Assembly (NCBI GenBank): GCA_033391075.1
Contig: JAWPMV010000001.1
Coordinates: forward strand, 4,712,001-4,776,000
Reading direction: 5' to 3'
Length of the DNA: 64,000 bases
Origin: Bacteroidia bacterium
GTDB taxonomy: Bacteria; Bacteroidota; Bacteroidia; J057
Positions 18,201 through 27,075 of the stretch are shown one piece after another (the first letter of the stretch is position 1; each line of letters opens with the position of its first letter). Both the position numbers and the translations under genes were made by a program. The notes under the pieces were generated by a model. The model did not search any database, was not told where the DNA came from, and saw nothing but the letters and a program-made list of their open reading frames with translations.

Positions 18201-20139
18201 CAATTGGGGAACGGGCTCACCAGCCACGAGCATGGGCCCCAATGATTTCAGCATTCGCTGGAGTGGGTTTATAGATGTACCTACAACGGGCACATATACC
18301 TTTACCACCAATACGGATGATGGACTCAGGCTTTGGGTAGATGGAAAAATGATCCTGGATTTCTGGGTACCACAAGCTCCCACGGAAAGAGTCGCTACTA
18401 TAGATCTGACTGGAGGTGAACGGGTAGCAGTAGAAATGGATTATTACGAAATCGGGGGTGGAGCTGTAGCGCAATTATCATGGGAAGGTCCCGGGATTGC
18501 TAAACAGATCATCCCTAATGCGAACCTATTCCCTGCTGCGAAACCAGCTTGTGATAATTTGAGCAATCTGGCTTTGGGAAAAGCGAGTCAACAATCTTCC
18601 CTCTTTTCCACCTATTCAGCAAATTTAGCTACGGATGGAAATATCAATACCTTTACACATACCCAAAGTGAAAACAATGCCTGGTGGCAAATCGATTTGG
18701 GTTCTGTCCAGAATATCGATCATATAAATATTGTCAATCGGACGGACTGCTGTCAGGCAAGACTAGATGATTATCACGTATTGGTTTCTGATGAAGCCTT
18801 TGTCTCTACCGACCTTAGTGCTAGCATTGCCCAGAGTGGAGTGAGTGATTTCCACGATCCTACCCACGACCCGGCAATAAGGCGTATTCCCGTAAAAAGA
18901 AGCGGAAGATATATCCGAGTCCAGTTGACTGGGACAAATTTCCTCCAGCTCGGAGAAGTAGAAATCATGGGTTGTGCTGTTGATCAGTCCCCGGACCTGA
19001 ACTGTCCTCCTATTGATTTCACTGCCTATAACTTCCAAAGTTATGGCAGCAATCAGGACTTCGGTCAGGCGAGTTTGCAGGAAGAAGATGAAATTGTACG
19101 CCTTACTAATAATGCCTGGAAATACATTGATTTCACCTACACACTCACCGCCAATTCTGTTCTGTCTTTTGACTTCAGAAGTGATGTTCAAGGTGAGTTT
19201 GTAGCGATTGGAATGGATGATGACAATGGATGGAGCGCAGATAAAGCTTTCAAATTATACGGTACACAGAATGTCAATAATGACATAGAAGATTTCGAGG
19301 GCTATGCAGCTAATGCTTATCAGCACTATGAAATTCCCATTGGCCAGTATTACACAGGAGCTATGGATCGTTTATTCCTGATCATGGATCACGATGCAGC
19401 TCCCGGAAATGGAGATGCTTTCTTCAGAAATGTTTTGGTGTATGAAGACGAAAATGGAGATGGAAAATGTGATAGCGATAAAACCTTTACGATGAAAGCC
19501 TTCCTGGAAGGAGCCTACTACTCCCCCGATCAATTGATGGACGACTTTTATAGAACGGATGGAATTCTGGGGAATACAGATCCCTATGGACTCAATACGA
19601 CCCTTGATCCGGCTGTACTCATTCCAACGGACCAAAATGCCATTGTGGATTGGGTGAAGATCGAATTGAGAGATGCAGCTGATCCGACTAATATATTAGC
19701 TGAGAAAGCTGCCCTTGTTCAGCGAGATGGGGATGTTGTTGATAAGGATGGAAATGCCCTGGTATTTTCCGGATTATCTGGCAATAGTTTCTATGTCGCC
19801 ATCAAACATAGCAATCACCTGGGAGTCATGACGGCTACTGCATTGGATTTATCAGGAAGTCCGACCATAGATTTCACCTCCTCGGTATTTAGTGTCTATA
19901 GCATGGGAGGAGTAGCGCGGAAAAACGATAATGGTATCATGGTTCTCTGGGGCGGAGATGCAAATTCAGATGGAAACGTAAATGCCCTGGATAAGAACCT
20001 GCATTGGCTACCCCAGAATGGAAATCCTTTCAGCTATGGAAGCTCCACAGCAGATTTCAACCTGGATGGCATCATCAATGCAATTGATTTGAATTTCTAC
20101 TGGAGGTTTAACAACTCTTTATCAGAGCAGATTCCCTAG
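15295..20139 (+). CDS. Secreted sugar dehydrogenase-diheme cytochrome fusion with F5/8C, PA14 and dockerin-like domains
   Basis: A 1614-residue modular protein. After a signal peptide, residues ~50-455 form a glucose/sorbosone dehydrogenase propeller (THRGGGLVFGNDGFLYL; GHRNPHRM near 300; HEEINIV, NYGWPVWEG). Residues ~460-785 are an SO2930-type cytochrome module with two CxxCH heme sites, CLTCH (609-613) and CGYCH (690-694), and IMMPPLAKGEID near its end. Then come an F5/8 type C domain (~787-930), PA14 (~943-1080), a second F5/8C (~1085-1230), a beta-sandwich (~1234-1395) and a C-terminal module ending in two calcium-loop-like repeats (GDANSDGNVNALD and ADFNLDGIINAID) resembling a type I dockerin. 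Electrons from sugar oxidation could pass to the hemes within one chain (inference). A paralogue lies immediately downstream. No classic T9SS signal is seen. Confidence 0.87.
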   Translation: MGFIKIGKLKMLLVLLFVSASAFTPLLMPPPGLTQAKAIGKFLNGNFPSNVPTGAVNLNPAFPNISFDSPLTWATHPNDNKIFVGQRDGKVFYFTDDENVNTKTSFIDLSSEVGIVWDGGFLGFAFHPNFGQAGATGRNYFFVYYSTPDINGVNDSPTPQRCPQDALYDGAYLVLQRYEVFDGTLNVDLSKTIDMFRVRLYNSTHRGGGLVFGNDGFLYLTTGDQAQHSTSQNLSTNLDGGVLRLDVDMDATKSHAPTYLMPKDLPRAPDETSGNGYFIPNDNPFNGQANVFEEYYTIGHRNPHRMTKDRLTGTMYIGEIGSNKHEEINIVQKGKNYGWPVWEGPQAHNVCTNQLYPGTTHELPLTAFPRSVANSITGGYVYRGSAIPSLYGKYICGDYGNGDEIWSVDTGSGAYTQLTSTNDPISFGEDKNGELYVLRLGNNRQLLRLEQDGGSFNPPATLSATGAFSDLANLTPSDGVIPYGMYESFWSDGAIKKRWLAIPNNGSHNNPDEQIAYEENGEWVFPEGAVLIKHFELPIDESNPSITKRLETRFTVMTNTGEIYGLSYKWRADNSDADLLSSSLDENITITTPSGTRNQTWHYPSRSECLTCHNDAVGGTLGLRTRYLNNNITYPSTGINANQLVTFSALGIIPESITDADVATLPSNASQGDPNADLETRARSYLDLNCGYCHRPGTGNRAVFDARINTPLYLSNLFTDQLNQSLGIPGEMVIKAGDVSRSVLYQRLHSNDPAIMMPPLAKGEIDEAGSALIAEWIGNLDPETTENCEPTNVSLHKSATQSSTYPSATYNFDASNAIDGNNNGDDADNTITHTNNEANAWWEVDLGAVYTLSGIKLWNRTDCCANRLSNFYVISSPVPFTSQNLNTTLAQAGVSSVLYSGTAGRESFIDINADARYVRVQLAGTGILTIAEAEVMGCAVQGNGLSGNYFDNNDFTNPVFEREDPVIDFNWGTGSPATSMGPNDFSIRWSGFIDVPTTGTYTFTTNTDDGLRLWVDGKMILDFWVPQAPTERVATIDLTGGERVAVEMDYYEIGGGAVAQLSWEGPGIAKQIIPNANLFPAAKPACDNLSNLALGKASQQSSLFSTYSANLATDGNINTFTHTQSENNAWWQIDLGSVQNIDHINIVNRTDCCQARLDDYHVLVSDEAFVSTDLSASIAQSGVSDFHDPTHDPAIRRIPVKRSGRYIRVQLTGTNFLQLGEVEIMGCAVDQSPDLNCPPIDFTAYNFQSYGSNQDFGQASLQEEDEIVRLTNNAWKYIDFTYTLTANSVLSFDFRSDVQGEFVAIGMDDDNGWSADKAFKLYGTQNVNNDIEDFEGYAANAYQHYEIPIGQYYTGAMDRLFLIMDHDAAPGNGDAFFRNVLVYEDENGDGKCDSDKTFTMKAFLEGAYYSPDQLMDDFYRTDGILGNTDPYGLNTTLDPAVLIPTDQNAIVDWVKIELRDAADPTNILAEKAALVQRDGDVVDKDGNALVFSGLSGNSFYVAIKHSNHLGVMTATALDLSGSPTIDFTSSVFSVYSMGGVARKNDNGIMVLWGGDANSDGNVNALDKNLHWLPQNGNPFSYGSSTADFNLDGIINAIDLNFYWRFNNSLSEQIP

Positions 20140-20171
20140 TCAAAAAATCTTATACATCCATTTTCCTTAAT

Positions 20172-20209
20172 AATCGGGATTCCTCTATGGAGGGTCCCGA
20201 TTGTTTTTT
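20172..20209 (+). terminator. Terminator after first dehydrogenase-cytochrome gene
   Basis: AATCGGGA and TCCCGATT form the stem base, with further pairing of CCTC/GGAG above it, followed by GTTTTTT. Confidence 0.85.
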
Positions 20210-20821
20210 AGGGCTAAAGTAGCGCTTTGCCTATCTATTCACCCCCTAAAAATGCCCATTAGTCCTAAATGCGAAGAATTACAGGTTTTCGTACTTATCT
20301 TCAACTAGATAAATCTTCTACTCGGCTTTGGGTCAAATACTAAGTTATATCTGCAAAGATCAGGGAGTATAGCATTCCCTACTTGCAGCTTTAAAGTCCC
20401 AGAAATAAAATTGAGTTGAGCAGCAGATAAGAGAGCATATATATTTAATTGAAAAACTTCGCGGACTAGCATAATAAGGGAATCTATATAAAACAGCTAG
20501 TTAGAACGCAGACTTTACCAGATAAGGAAAAATAAATGCAAAAGGTCTGATTTTTATCGGGGATTTTACATATCCTCAAGAGAGCAGATCTCCTAAATCT
20601 CTTTCATCTACATACCACACTTCGGCTAAGCGGCTAAAAAGTTAGTCAGCACATGCTTTCATTTTTACATTTTAAAGACAAAAATGTCAATTAACACACC
20701 CAAGTTGACCATTAGGGTATAATTACATTTTTGTACCACTTTTAGGAATTATTTTTGATAGGATATTTCTCCCAGCTGACAACATGAATAAACAGAAAAA
20801 ACTTCTGTAAGATAAGAATCG
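20210..20821. other. Long leader region, no gene recognised
   Basis: 612 bp without a supportable ORF. A string at ~20275 (AAGAATTACA, then TTCGTACTTA) resembles one at ~15218 upstream of the paralogous gene (AAGAATTACA, then TTCGTATTTA). They may be shared promoter or operator elements, although here it lies 550 bp from the ATG. Confidence 0.4.
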
Positions 20822-23800
20822 ATGCATAGAACCAGTACGCTGTTAAGATATTCCCTTTTAGGACTTCTAGTCTTGCTTTCCGCGTTCACTCCCATGATAT
20901 TCGCTCCTGGCTTGAATACCCCTGAAGCCATAGGCCAATATCTCAACGGAGCCTTTCCCACAAAACTCACCTCTAGTGTAGAACTCGATGAGCCATTTAC
21001 CAATGCCTCAATGAGTAACCTACTAGCCATTACTGCCGAGCCTTCGAGCACGCGCATGCACTTTATCACCAGAGATGGTGTATTTTATTGGTTGAGCAAG
21101 GATGGGAATGGATCTGATCAAACTACTTTCATGAATATCACGGGAAGAGTTTGGACAGGACAGGATTCGGGAGTATTAGGTATGGCTTTTCACCCGGATT
21201 TCAACAAATCGGGCAATCCTAATAGAAATTACTTCTATGTCTACTATGTAACCGAGTATGGAGGGGATGAATACATCCGCCTTTCTCGTTTTACCCGGAC
21301 AGACGGAACCAATGTAGCGGATGAAAGCACAGAATTGATTCTTATCGAGCAGGTACTGGGACCGACCCTTCACAGAGGAGGTGGATTGCTTTTTGGCAAT
21401 GATGGCTTCCTCTACCTGGCAATTGGAGATTTGGGTTGGATGACTCAGTCTCAAAACATCACCGACAGATTAGCAGGAGGTGTATTTAGAATTGATGTGG
21501 ATATGCAGGGCGGAGGAGTCAGTCATCCGATCGTAAGAACCCTGGGAGATGCTGGTCAGGGAACCAGCCAGAATTACTACATCCCTAATGATAATCCTTT
21601 CGTAGGGCAGAGCGGTGTATTTGAAGAGTATTATACCCTCGGATGTCGTAACCCGCACAGAATGACTCTGGATGCGGCTACGGGTAATATCTATATCGGA
21701 AACGTAGGTTCAAACAGCGGATACATCCTCGAAGAAGTAAATGTAGTAGCTAGTGGTGCAAACTTCGGTTGGCCCTACAGAGAAGGCTCTACAGACAGGA
21801 CAGATTTGATGACCAAACCCAGTCCATTGATTGGTACGGAAACAGATCCGATTCACCTCTATGATCACACAGGAGGTAATAACTGGATTTGTGGGGGATT
21901 CATTTACAGAGGTACTGCTTTTCCTGAATATTCGGGCTTCTACATTTTTGCTGACGGAAACAGCCGCAAGATATGGGCCATGGACATCAGTGGCACGCCT
22001 CCATTCACCAATAAAACCGAGATAGCTAATGGTCCGGGTACCTTCTATGGATTTGGACAGGATCAGGATGGAGAAATTTATATTGGTACCAATAGCCCAC
22101 GTAAACTGGTACCAGGCATCAGTGGTTCAGGAATCATTCCTGACGGGGATTATTATATCAGAAATAGAAATAGCAATAAAGTATTGGGTGCTGCGGGAGG
22201 CGGAACAGGCAATGGCGTAAATACAGAGCAACAAACAGCCACCGGAGCTAGCAGCCAACAATGGAATGTTACCCATTTGGGAGGAGGAGAATTTAAAGTA
22301 GAGAATATAAATGCCGGAAAAGTCGCGGATGTACAAGGATTTGGAACTACAGATGGTTCCAATATACATCAATGGCAATATGGCGGAGGTAGCAATCAGA
22401 AATGGACCATCGAACATGAGGAAACAACCTTCTTCCGCCTCGTAGGCGTTGCAAGTGGGCTGGATATGGAAGTAGAAAATAGTTCGACTGCCGATGGAGC
22501 AAATATTGAAATAGGAAATCGAGAAAACAGTGGGCATTTCAACCAGCTTTGGGAATTCATCCCGGTAGGTTCTACAGATGGGATCACCCCAAATGTAACG
22601 ATCCCGGCTACGCTTTCTGCAACGGGCGCTTTTTCAGACCTTAGCAATCTTACCCCTTCGACAGGAGTTTTACCCTATGATATGGTGACATCTCTGTGGT
22701 CAGACGGTGCAGATAAATATCGCTGGCTGGCGGTACCCAATGACGGGAGCTATAATACAGCTGCGGAAGACGTGGTTTGGTCAGAAGAAGGAGAATGGGA
22801 TTTCCCTGAAGGAACTGTTTTCATCAAGCACTTCGAATTACCTACAGATGAAACAGACCCCCTCCAAATTCGCAAACTGGAAACTCGTTTTAGCATAAGA
22901 GGAGAAAATGGGTTCTATATGCTGAGCTATCGCTGGAGACCCGATGGTAGCGATGCAGATCTACTGGAGACTTCTTTCCAGGACAATATTACAATTACAG
23001 AATCCGGCGGCGGTACCCGTTCGCAAACCTGGTACTACCCCAGTCGTTCTGAATGTTTTGTTTGTCATACCGAAGCCTCAACCCGAGTACTAGGACCCAA
23101 GACTCGTCATCTAAATACAGATCAGCTTTATCCTTCAACTGGATTGACAGGAAATCAGATTGAGACATACAATCATATTGGTATGTTTGATCAAACTTTG
23201 AATGCAGGTGATATTCCTGGATTCCTGACAGCTGCAGCTATTGATGATGGTTCCGAATCTTTGGAAGATCGCGCAAGATCTTATCTGGATATCAACTGTA
23301 GCAGTTGCCACAGGCCCAATGGAGGTACACGGGCAAACTGGAATGGACTTCTTTCTGAAGATCTCGCCAATACCGATATCATCAATGGAGATGTAATTGA
23401 AGACCTCGGCATTAGTGGGGCCAAGATTGTAGTTCCCGGAGATACCAGCAAATCTGTACTTTATCAGCGTCTGAAGCAGGTAAATACAGGTACGGCTATG
23501 CCTCCTTTGGCCAAGAATGTAAGGCATGATGAAGGGGTTCAATTGGTGGGAGACTGGATCATGGCTATGGCCGCTCCTAAAATGAGCCTGAAAATCTTCC
23601 TCGAAGGTCCATATAACTCCGGAGCGGGAACCATGAGCGATGACCTCCGAGCTGGAAGCCTGTTGGGAACAACTGATCCTTACGGTCTAAGTACAGATGC
23701 AGCTGCCAATGCTTTCGATGCTACTAATGATGATGCAATTGTTGATTGGTTGAAGATAGAATTGCGGGATGAAAGTGATAATACCAGCATCATTGCAGAA

Positions 23801-24238
23801 AAAGCAGTCCTGCTACAAAAAGATGGAGACATTGTAGATAAAGACCTAAATAGCGAAATCGTATTTGATGGCGTTCCTGGAGGAAATTACTTCATCGTCA
23901 TCAAGCACTACAATCACCTTGGGGTTATGACAGCTGCTGCCGTTGACCTGAGCAGTGCGCCTACCATCGACTTCTCCAATCCTGCTACTCCCGTATTCAC
24001 TAGTGGGGGTGATGCCATGAATACGGTAAGCGGAGTTAGGGTCATGTGGAGTGGTGATTCTGACGGTAGCGGAGGAATCAATGCGATTGATAGAAACCTC
24101 TACTGGATTCCGGAGAATGGAGGCAGCTATACGTACGGTACTACTACCTCTGACTTCAACCTCAGTGGTACAGTCAATGCTATCGACATCAACATCTTCT
24201 GGAGGAACAACAACTCAAGAGTTGCTCAGCTTCCCTAA
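20822..24238 (+). CDS. Secreted sugar dehydrogenase-diheme cytochrome fusion with ricin-type lectin and dockerin-like domains
   Basis: An 1138-residue paralogue of the previous gene. After a signal peptide (MHRTSTLLRYSLLGLLVLL) comes a glucose/sorbosone dehydrogenase propeller (~40-430; LHRGGGLLFGNDGFLYL, GCRNPHRM near 276, NFGWPYREG). A ricin-type beta-trefoil follows at ~436-585, with QQWNV, NQKWTI and QLWEF QxW-type motifs. The SO2930-type cytochrome module carries CFVCH (745-749) and CSSCH (826-830) and ends with TAMPPLAKN. The C-terminal ~170 residues match the end of the upstream protein and close with two loop repeats (GDSDGSGGINAID and SDFNLSGTVNAID), dockerin-like but with weaker calcium ligands. 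The carbohydrate module differs from its neighbour, suggesting different polysaccharide targets for the same redox unit. Confidence 0.87.
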   Translation: MHRTSTLLRYSLLGLLVLLSAFTPMIFAPGLNTPEAIGQYLNGAFPTKLTSSVELDEPFTNASMSNLLAITAEPSSTRMHFITRDGVFYWLSKDGNGSDQTTFMNITGRVWTGQDSGVLGMAFHPDFNKSGNPNRNYFYVYYVTEYGGDEYIRLSRFTRTDGTNVADESTELILIEQVLGPTLHRGGGLLFGNDGFLYLAIGDLGWMTQSQNITDRLAGGVFRIDVDMQGGGVSHPIVRTLGDAGQGTSQNYYIPNDNPFVGQSGVFEEYYTLGCRNPHRMTLDAATGNIYIGNVGSNSGYILEEVNVVASGANFGWPYREGSTDRTDLMTKPSPLIGTETDPIHLYDHTGGNNWICGGFIYRGTAFPEYSGFYIFADGNSRKIWAMDISGTPPFTNKTEIANGPGTFYGFGQDQDGEIYIGTNSPRKLVPGISGSGIIPDGDYYIRNRNSNKVLGAAGGGTGNGVNTEQQTATGASSQQWNVTHLGGGEFKVENINAGKVADVQGFGTTDGSNIHQWQYGGGSNQKWTIEHEETTFFRLVGVASGLDMEVENSSTADGANIEIGNRENSGHFNQLWEFIPVGSTDGITPNVTIPATLSATGAFSDLSNLTPSTGVLPYDMVTSLWSDGADKYRWLAVPNDGSYNTAAEDVVWSEEGEWDFPEGTVFIKHFELPTDETDPLQIRKLETRFSIRGENGFYMLSYRWRPDGSDADLLETSFQDNITITESGGGTRSQTWYYPSRSECFVCHTEASTRVLGPKTRHLNTDQLYPSTGLTGNQIETYNHIGMFDQTLNAGDIPGFLTAAAIDDGSESLEDRARSYLDINCSSCHRPNGGTRANWNGLLSEDLANTDIINGDVIEDLGISGAKIVVPGDTSKSVLYQRLKQVNTGTAMPPLAKNVRHDEGVQLVGDWIMAMAAPKMSLKIFLEGPYNSGAGTMSDDLRAGSLLGTTDPYGLSTDAAANAFDATNDDAIVDWLKIELRDESDNTSIIAEKAVLLQKDGDIVDKDLNSEIVFDGVPGGNYFIVIKHYNHLGVMTAAAVDLSSAPTIDFSNPATPVFTSGGDAMNTVSGVRVMWSGDSDGSGGINAIDRNLYWIPENGGSYTYGTTTSDFNLSGTVNAIDINIFWRNNNSRVAQLP

Positions 24239-24255
24239 GTTTTAGATACAAGATC

Positions 24256-24297
24256 AAAAAGCGCCATTCTGGATTCAGAATGGCGCTTTTTGTTTTT
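24256..24297 (+). terminator. Terminator after second dehydrogenase-cytochrome gene
   Basis: AAAAAGCGCCATTCTG and CAGAATGGCGCTTTTT form a perfect 16-bp stem with a 4-nt loop, followed by GTTTTT. Confidence 0.93.
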
Positions 24298-24583
24298 ATA
24301 TGCTAATACAAATTTCTTCTTTATTTAGCCTGAACCCCTCCTCAATACCTCGCATATTCTCCAGGCAAAAATCTAGTACGAAACTTTAAAATATCCCCAC
24401 TAGCCAAAGAGAACCGTTTATCCCTATATATCGCCCTTTCGTGTTAGATTTTTCCAAAAAGTGAAGAAATCCCAGTACTTTTATGCAGTTAATATGGGAT
24501 AATTGATCTACCGGGGTATCCTTAACATCATAATACGCAATTGATACTTGTAAGATACCTCCCGGTATTTGAAAAAAAAGATA

Positions 24584-25639
24584 ATGAATCGAATTCTACC
24601 CCTTATATTCGGATTTCTCCTAGCTTCAAGTAGTCTTTTTGGTCAAACGGTTTACAATCTTAGCTTCCTGAATGGTACTACCTCAGGTGGCCAGTTCTGT
24701 GTGGATATTTATATGTCCTTCGATGCTGCAGATGGATTGGGAACCAGCAACCTTTATTTTACTTTCGACAAAACTAATCTCTCAAGTCCTACCATTAGTA
24801 CAGAAGAGCTCACAGGAGCGGGTGGTTATTCCACTCCGACCCTTACGACTCCTTCTGATGGAGTAGCTGCTTTCAATGTTGTGCTTAACAGTGCAGCAAA
24901 CTCATTGGCTATTGGTAATACCGACACAAAAATTGCAACTATATGCTTTACAGCTGTAGATCTGGGTGCGGTCATGGAATTGACCTGGATTACTTCAGGG
25001 AGATTTGGAAGTATCGTATTCCTGGATGATGAAGCTACCCTGCTTAATCCTGGTTCTATGGTAAACTGGAATGGAGCTGTTTTTCCGGTTGAATGGCTGG
25101 ACTTCACAGCTGAGCAGGAAGGTGGAGATGCTGTTCTTAATTGGGCAACTGCTACTGAGATCAACAATAAGAATTTTGAAATCGAAAGATCTGTTGATGG
25201 GCAAACATTCGAACTTATTGGTTCAACTCCTGGAAAAGGAAATACGCAATCAGTCAGCACCTATTCATATTTAGACAGAGGGGTAGGAAGCCTGGGTTTC
25301 AACAAGCTTTTTTACCGTCTTCGTCAGGTAGATTATGATGGTACATTTGAATACAGTCCTACGGTCGAACTAGGTATCTCAAGTGATAATCCTTTATCCA
25401 TCATTGGCTACCCCAACCCTTTCAACGATAAACTTTCTATCCGCTTTTCCAGCATAGTAAGACAATCCTTGAGTATTGAGGTAGTAAATGCATTGGGACA
25501 AAAGATGTATGATACGACCAGCTCCGAGATTGAAGGAGAACTAAACATTGACGTTACAGACTGGGCAGAGGGTGTGTACTACCTCTCAATCACCAGTCCA
25601 AGACATAGAGAAGTCTATAAGATTCTCAAAGAAATTTAG
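24584..25639 (+). CDS. Secreted cohesin-like protein with T9SS type A sorting domain
   Basis: The ATG at 24584 gives MNRILPLIFGFLL...LFGQ, a clean signal peptide; an in-frame TTG at 24569 would add five residues. Residues ~20-175 look like a cohesin/beta-sandwich fold: FCVDIYM, then LGTSNLYFTFDKTNL, AAFNVVLNS and IATICFTAVD in cohesin order. A linker-like FnIII-type segment follows (LDFTAEQEGGDAVLNWATATEINNKNFEIERS), then a type A sorting domain (GYPNPFNDKLSIRF, VVNALGQKMYD, WAEGVYYLSI, YKILKEI). It lies directly after two genes whose products end in dockerin-like repeats, so it may present a docking site on the cell surface (inference; cohesin assignment is by pattern only). Confidence 0.78.
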   Translation: MNRILPLIFGFLLASSSLFGQTVYNLSFLNGTTSGGQFCVDIYMSFDAADGLGTSNLYFTFDKTNLSSPTISTEELTGAGGYSTPTLTTPSDGVAAFNVVLNSAANSLAIGNTDTKIATICFTAVDLGAVMELTWITSGRFGSIVFLDDEATLLNPGSMVNWNGAVFPVEWLDFTAEQEGGDAVLNWATATEINNKNFEIERSVDGQTFELIGSTPGKGNTQSVSTYSYLDRGVGSLGFNKLFYRLRQVDYDGTFEYSPTVELGISSDNPLSIIGYPNPFNDKLSIRFSSIVRQSLSIEVVNALGQKMYDTTSSEIEGELNIDVTDWAEGVYYLSITSPRHREVYKILKEI

Positions 25640-25657
25640 TACTTATGTTTGAAATTG

Positions 25658-25689
25658 AAACCGGTATTCTTCGGGATACCGGTTTTTTT
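25658..25689 (+). terminator. Terminator after cohesin-like gene
   Basis: AAACCGGTAT and ATACCGGTTT form a perfect 10-bp stem around an 8-nt loop, followed by a T run. Confidence 0.92.
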
Positions 25690-26488
25690 ATGTCCGAATT
25701 CCAGGTAAAAATTCGAAGGGTAAAAAAGCCATTTCCTAAGGATCTGGCATTGCTTGCAAAAGGCCAATCTTTCAACAAAATTTAAAAATATTGACTTGCC
25801 TAAACCAAAGTCGAATTTTGTACAACTTTTCACCCGGCCGAAGATGATTCCCTATTTCCGAATGGAGCTGCACATTTCAGCCGGAAATACACATACAAAT
25901 CAGCAGAAGCCCGCAAAATAAAAGCCAATCCCGCACAGCCTGTACTCATGGCTTAGCTCTCTATGCATCAGTATTAATATGGATTTGGCAAGGAAGAAAA
26001 AGAGTCATTGTCAAACAAGATTAAACAAGCTGATGTCAATTTAATGGCATATCTCCCTGATCATATCAAGAAGAAACCGGTCTTTTGGAAGTCCTGAACT
26101 ACCATCTACTCAAAGGGTCAAATCAAGCTTTGACTCAGAGTAAATCGCTTATTGCAGGTATATAGCGGTATGAGCCAGAGGTAAAAAAATTCTCCAAATA
26201 TGTTCAAGAATCCTCACAGATTCCTAAAAGAGAGCCATTTGGAGCCCTAAGAATGTCTATCCAGCATCATACTCCCCCTTTGGCCTAGATACAAAAGGCA
26301 TACTTTAGCTAATCTTATTTGGATTTGCAGGTTTAGTGCTTTCAGATGATGGACTTATCCAGAAAAATCCTATTTTGCCTTCAAATTGGAAATCATTAAA
26401 AATAACCGGACTGGGCACAACCCAGCATGAACTATTTATTGACTCAAGGAATCGATCAGTGAACCAGTCTCGGCAAAAATGAGGCACC
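25690..26488. other. 799-bp region without recognisable genes, possibly decayed
   Basis: All six frames are interrupted by stops at short intervals. Fragments such as a DHIKKKPVFW-like peptide near 26060 look protein-like but cannot be assigned. Together with the IS630-type fragment just to the right, this suggests a decayed mobile or pseudogene region. Confidence 0.4.
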
Positions 26489-26941
26489 ATGTCGGAAACG
26501 CTACAAGGAAATTTACTCAAGGAGGAAGAACGCTCTGGTTTAATCGCCATGCGTCGAAAACGGGGATTAGGAATCCGCACCAGGAACAGAATTCACATTC
26601 TACTCCTGCTGGATGAGGGCCTCGGTCCCCGAAAGATTCAGAAGAAATTGAAGGTATCCAGCTCAACAATCTGGCAAGTACGCAATAAGTACTTCCAAAG
26701 AGGATGGGAGCAAACCGTTATTGGACACAAACCCAAAGGACGAAAAGCTAGCATTCCTGAATCCGTAAAACAGAAAATCGTGGAGATTCATGAGCAAGAA
26801 CAACACCTGAGCCTGAGGGCCATTGCCAAAAAGGCTGAGGCTGAAGGGATCATCAAATCAATTTCGCATGAAAAGGTCAGGAAAATCCTGAAAGAACGTG
26901 CGGAAAATATCAAAAAGGGCAAAAAGCCATCGGATACATAG
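26489..26941 (+). CDS. IS630-type helix-turn-helix protein lacking the transposase catalytic domain
   Basis: 150 residues matching the N-terminal DNA-binding half of IS630-family transposases. A first homeodomain-like helix-turn-helix (ILLLLDEGLGPRKIQKKL, VSSSTIWQVRNKY) is followed by a basic linker (GHKPKGRKASIP) and a second winged-helix segment (LSLRAIAKKAEAEG, ISHEKVRKILKE). The DDE catalytic domain that should follow is absent; the ORF ends in a lysine-rich tail and the next gene starts about 130 bp later. It is probably a remnant, although a domesticated DNA-binding protein is possible. No terminal inverted repeats or target duplication were recognised. Confidence 0.65.
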   Translation: MSETLQGNLLKEEERSGLIAMRRKRGLGIRTRNRIHILLLLDEGLGPRKIQKKLKVSSSTIWQVRNKYFQRGWEQTVIGHKPKGRKASIPESVKQKIVEIHEQEQHLSLRAIAKKAEAEGIIKSISHEKVRKILKERAENIKKGKKPSDT

Positions 26942-27075
26942 TCCCCGGAAGATATTTTCTGATAAAGCACTGCGAGGATTCGAAATTTGCCTAGAAAGTA
27001 CTAGCTTTAAGGGATTTTGGCTTTCCTCTTGTGGATAGCCATTTTTGTTAAAGGCATTCACTATTGAAAGCTACT

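Noticed and set aside
20270-20310. Shared promoter motif between the two dehydrogenase-cytochrome paralogues
   Set aside because: Only ~25 bp of partial similarity, at very different distances from the two start codons; noted in the region entry but not claimed as an operator.
26030-26330. Possible pseudogene fragments
   Set aside because: Short peptides without stops could be read but none could be matched to a family, so no pseudogene is claimed.
26489-26941. Complete insertion sequence
   Set aside because: No catalytic DDE region, terminal inverted repeats or target-site duplication was found.
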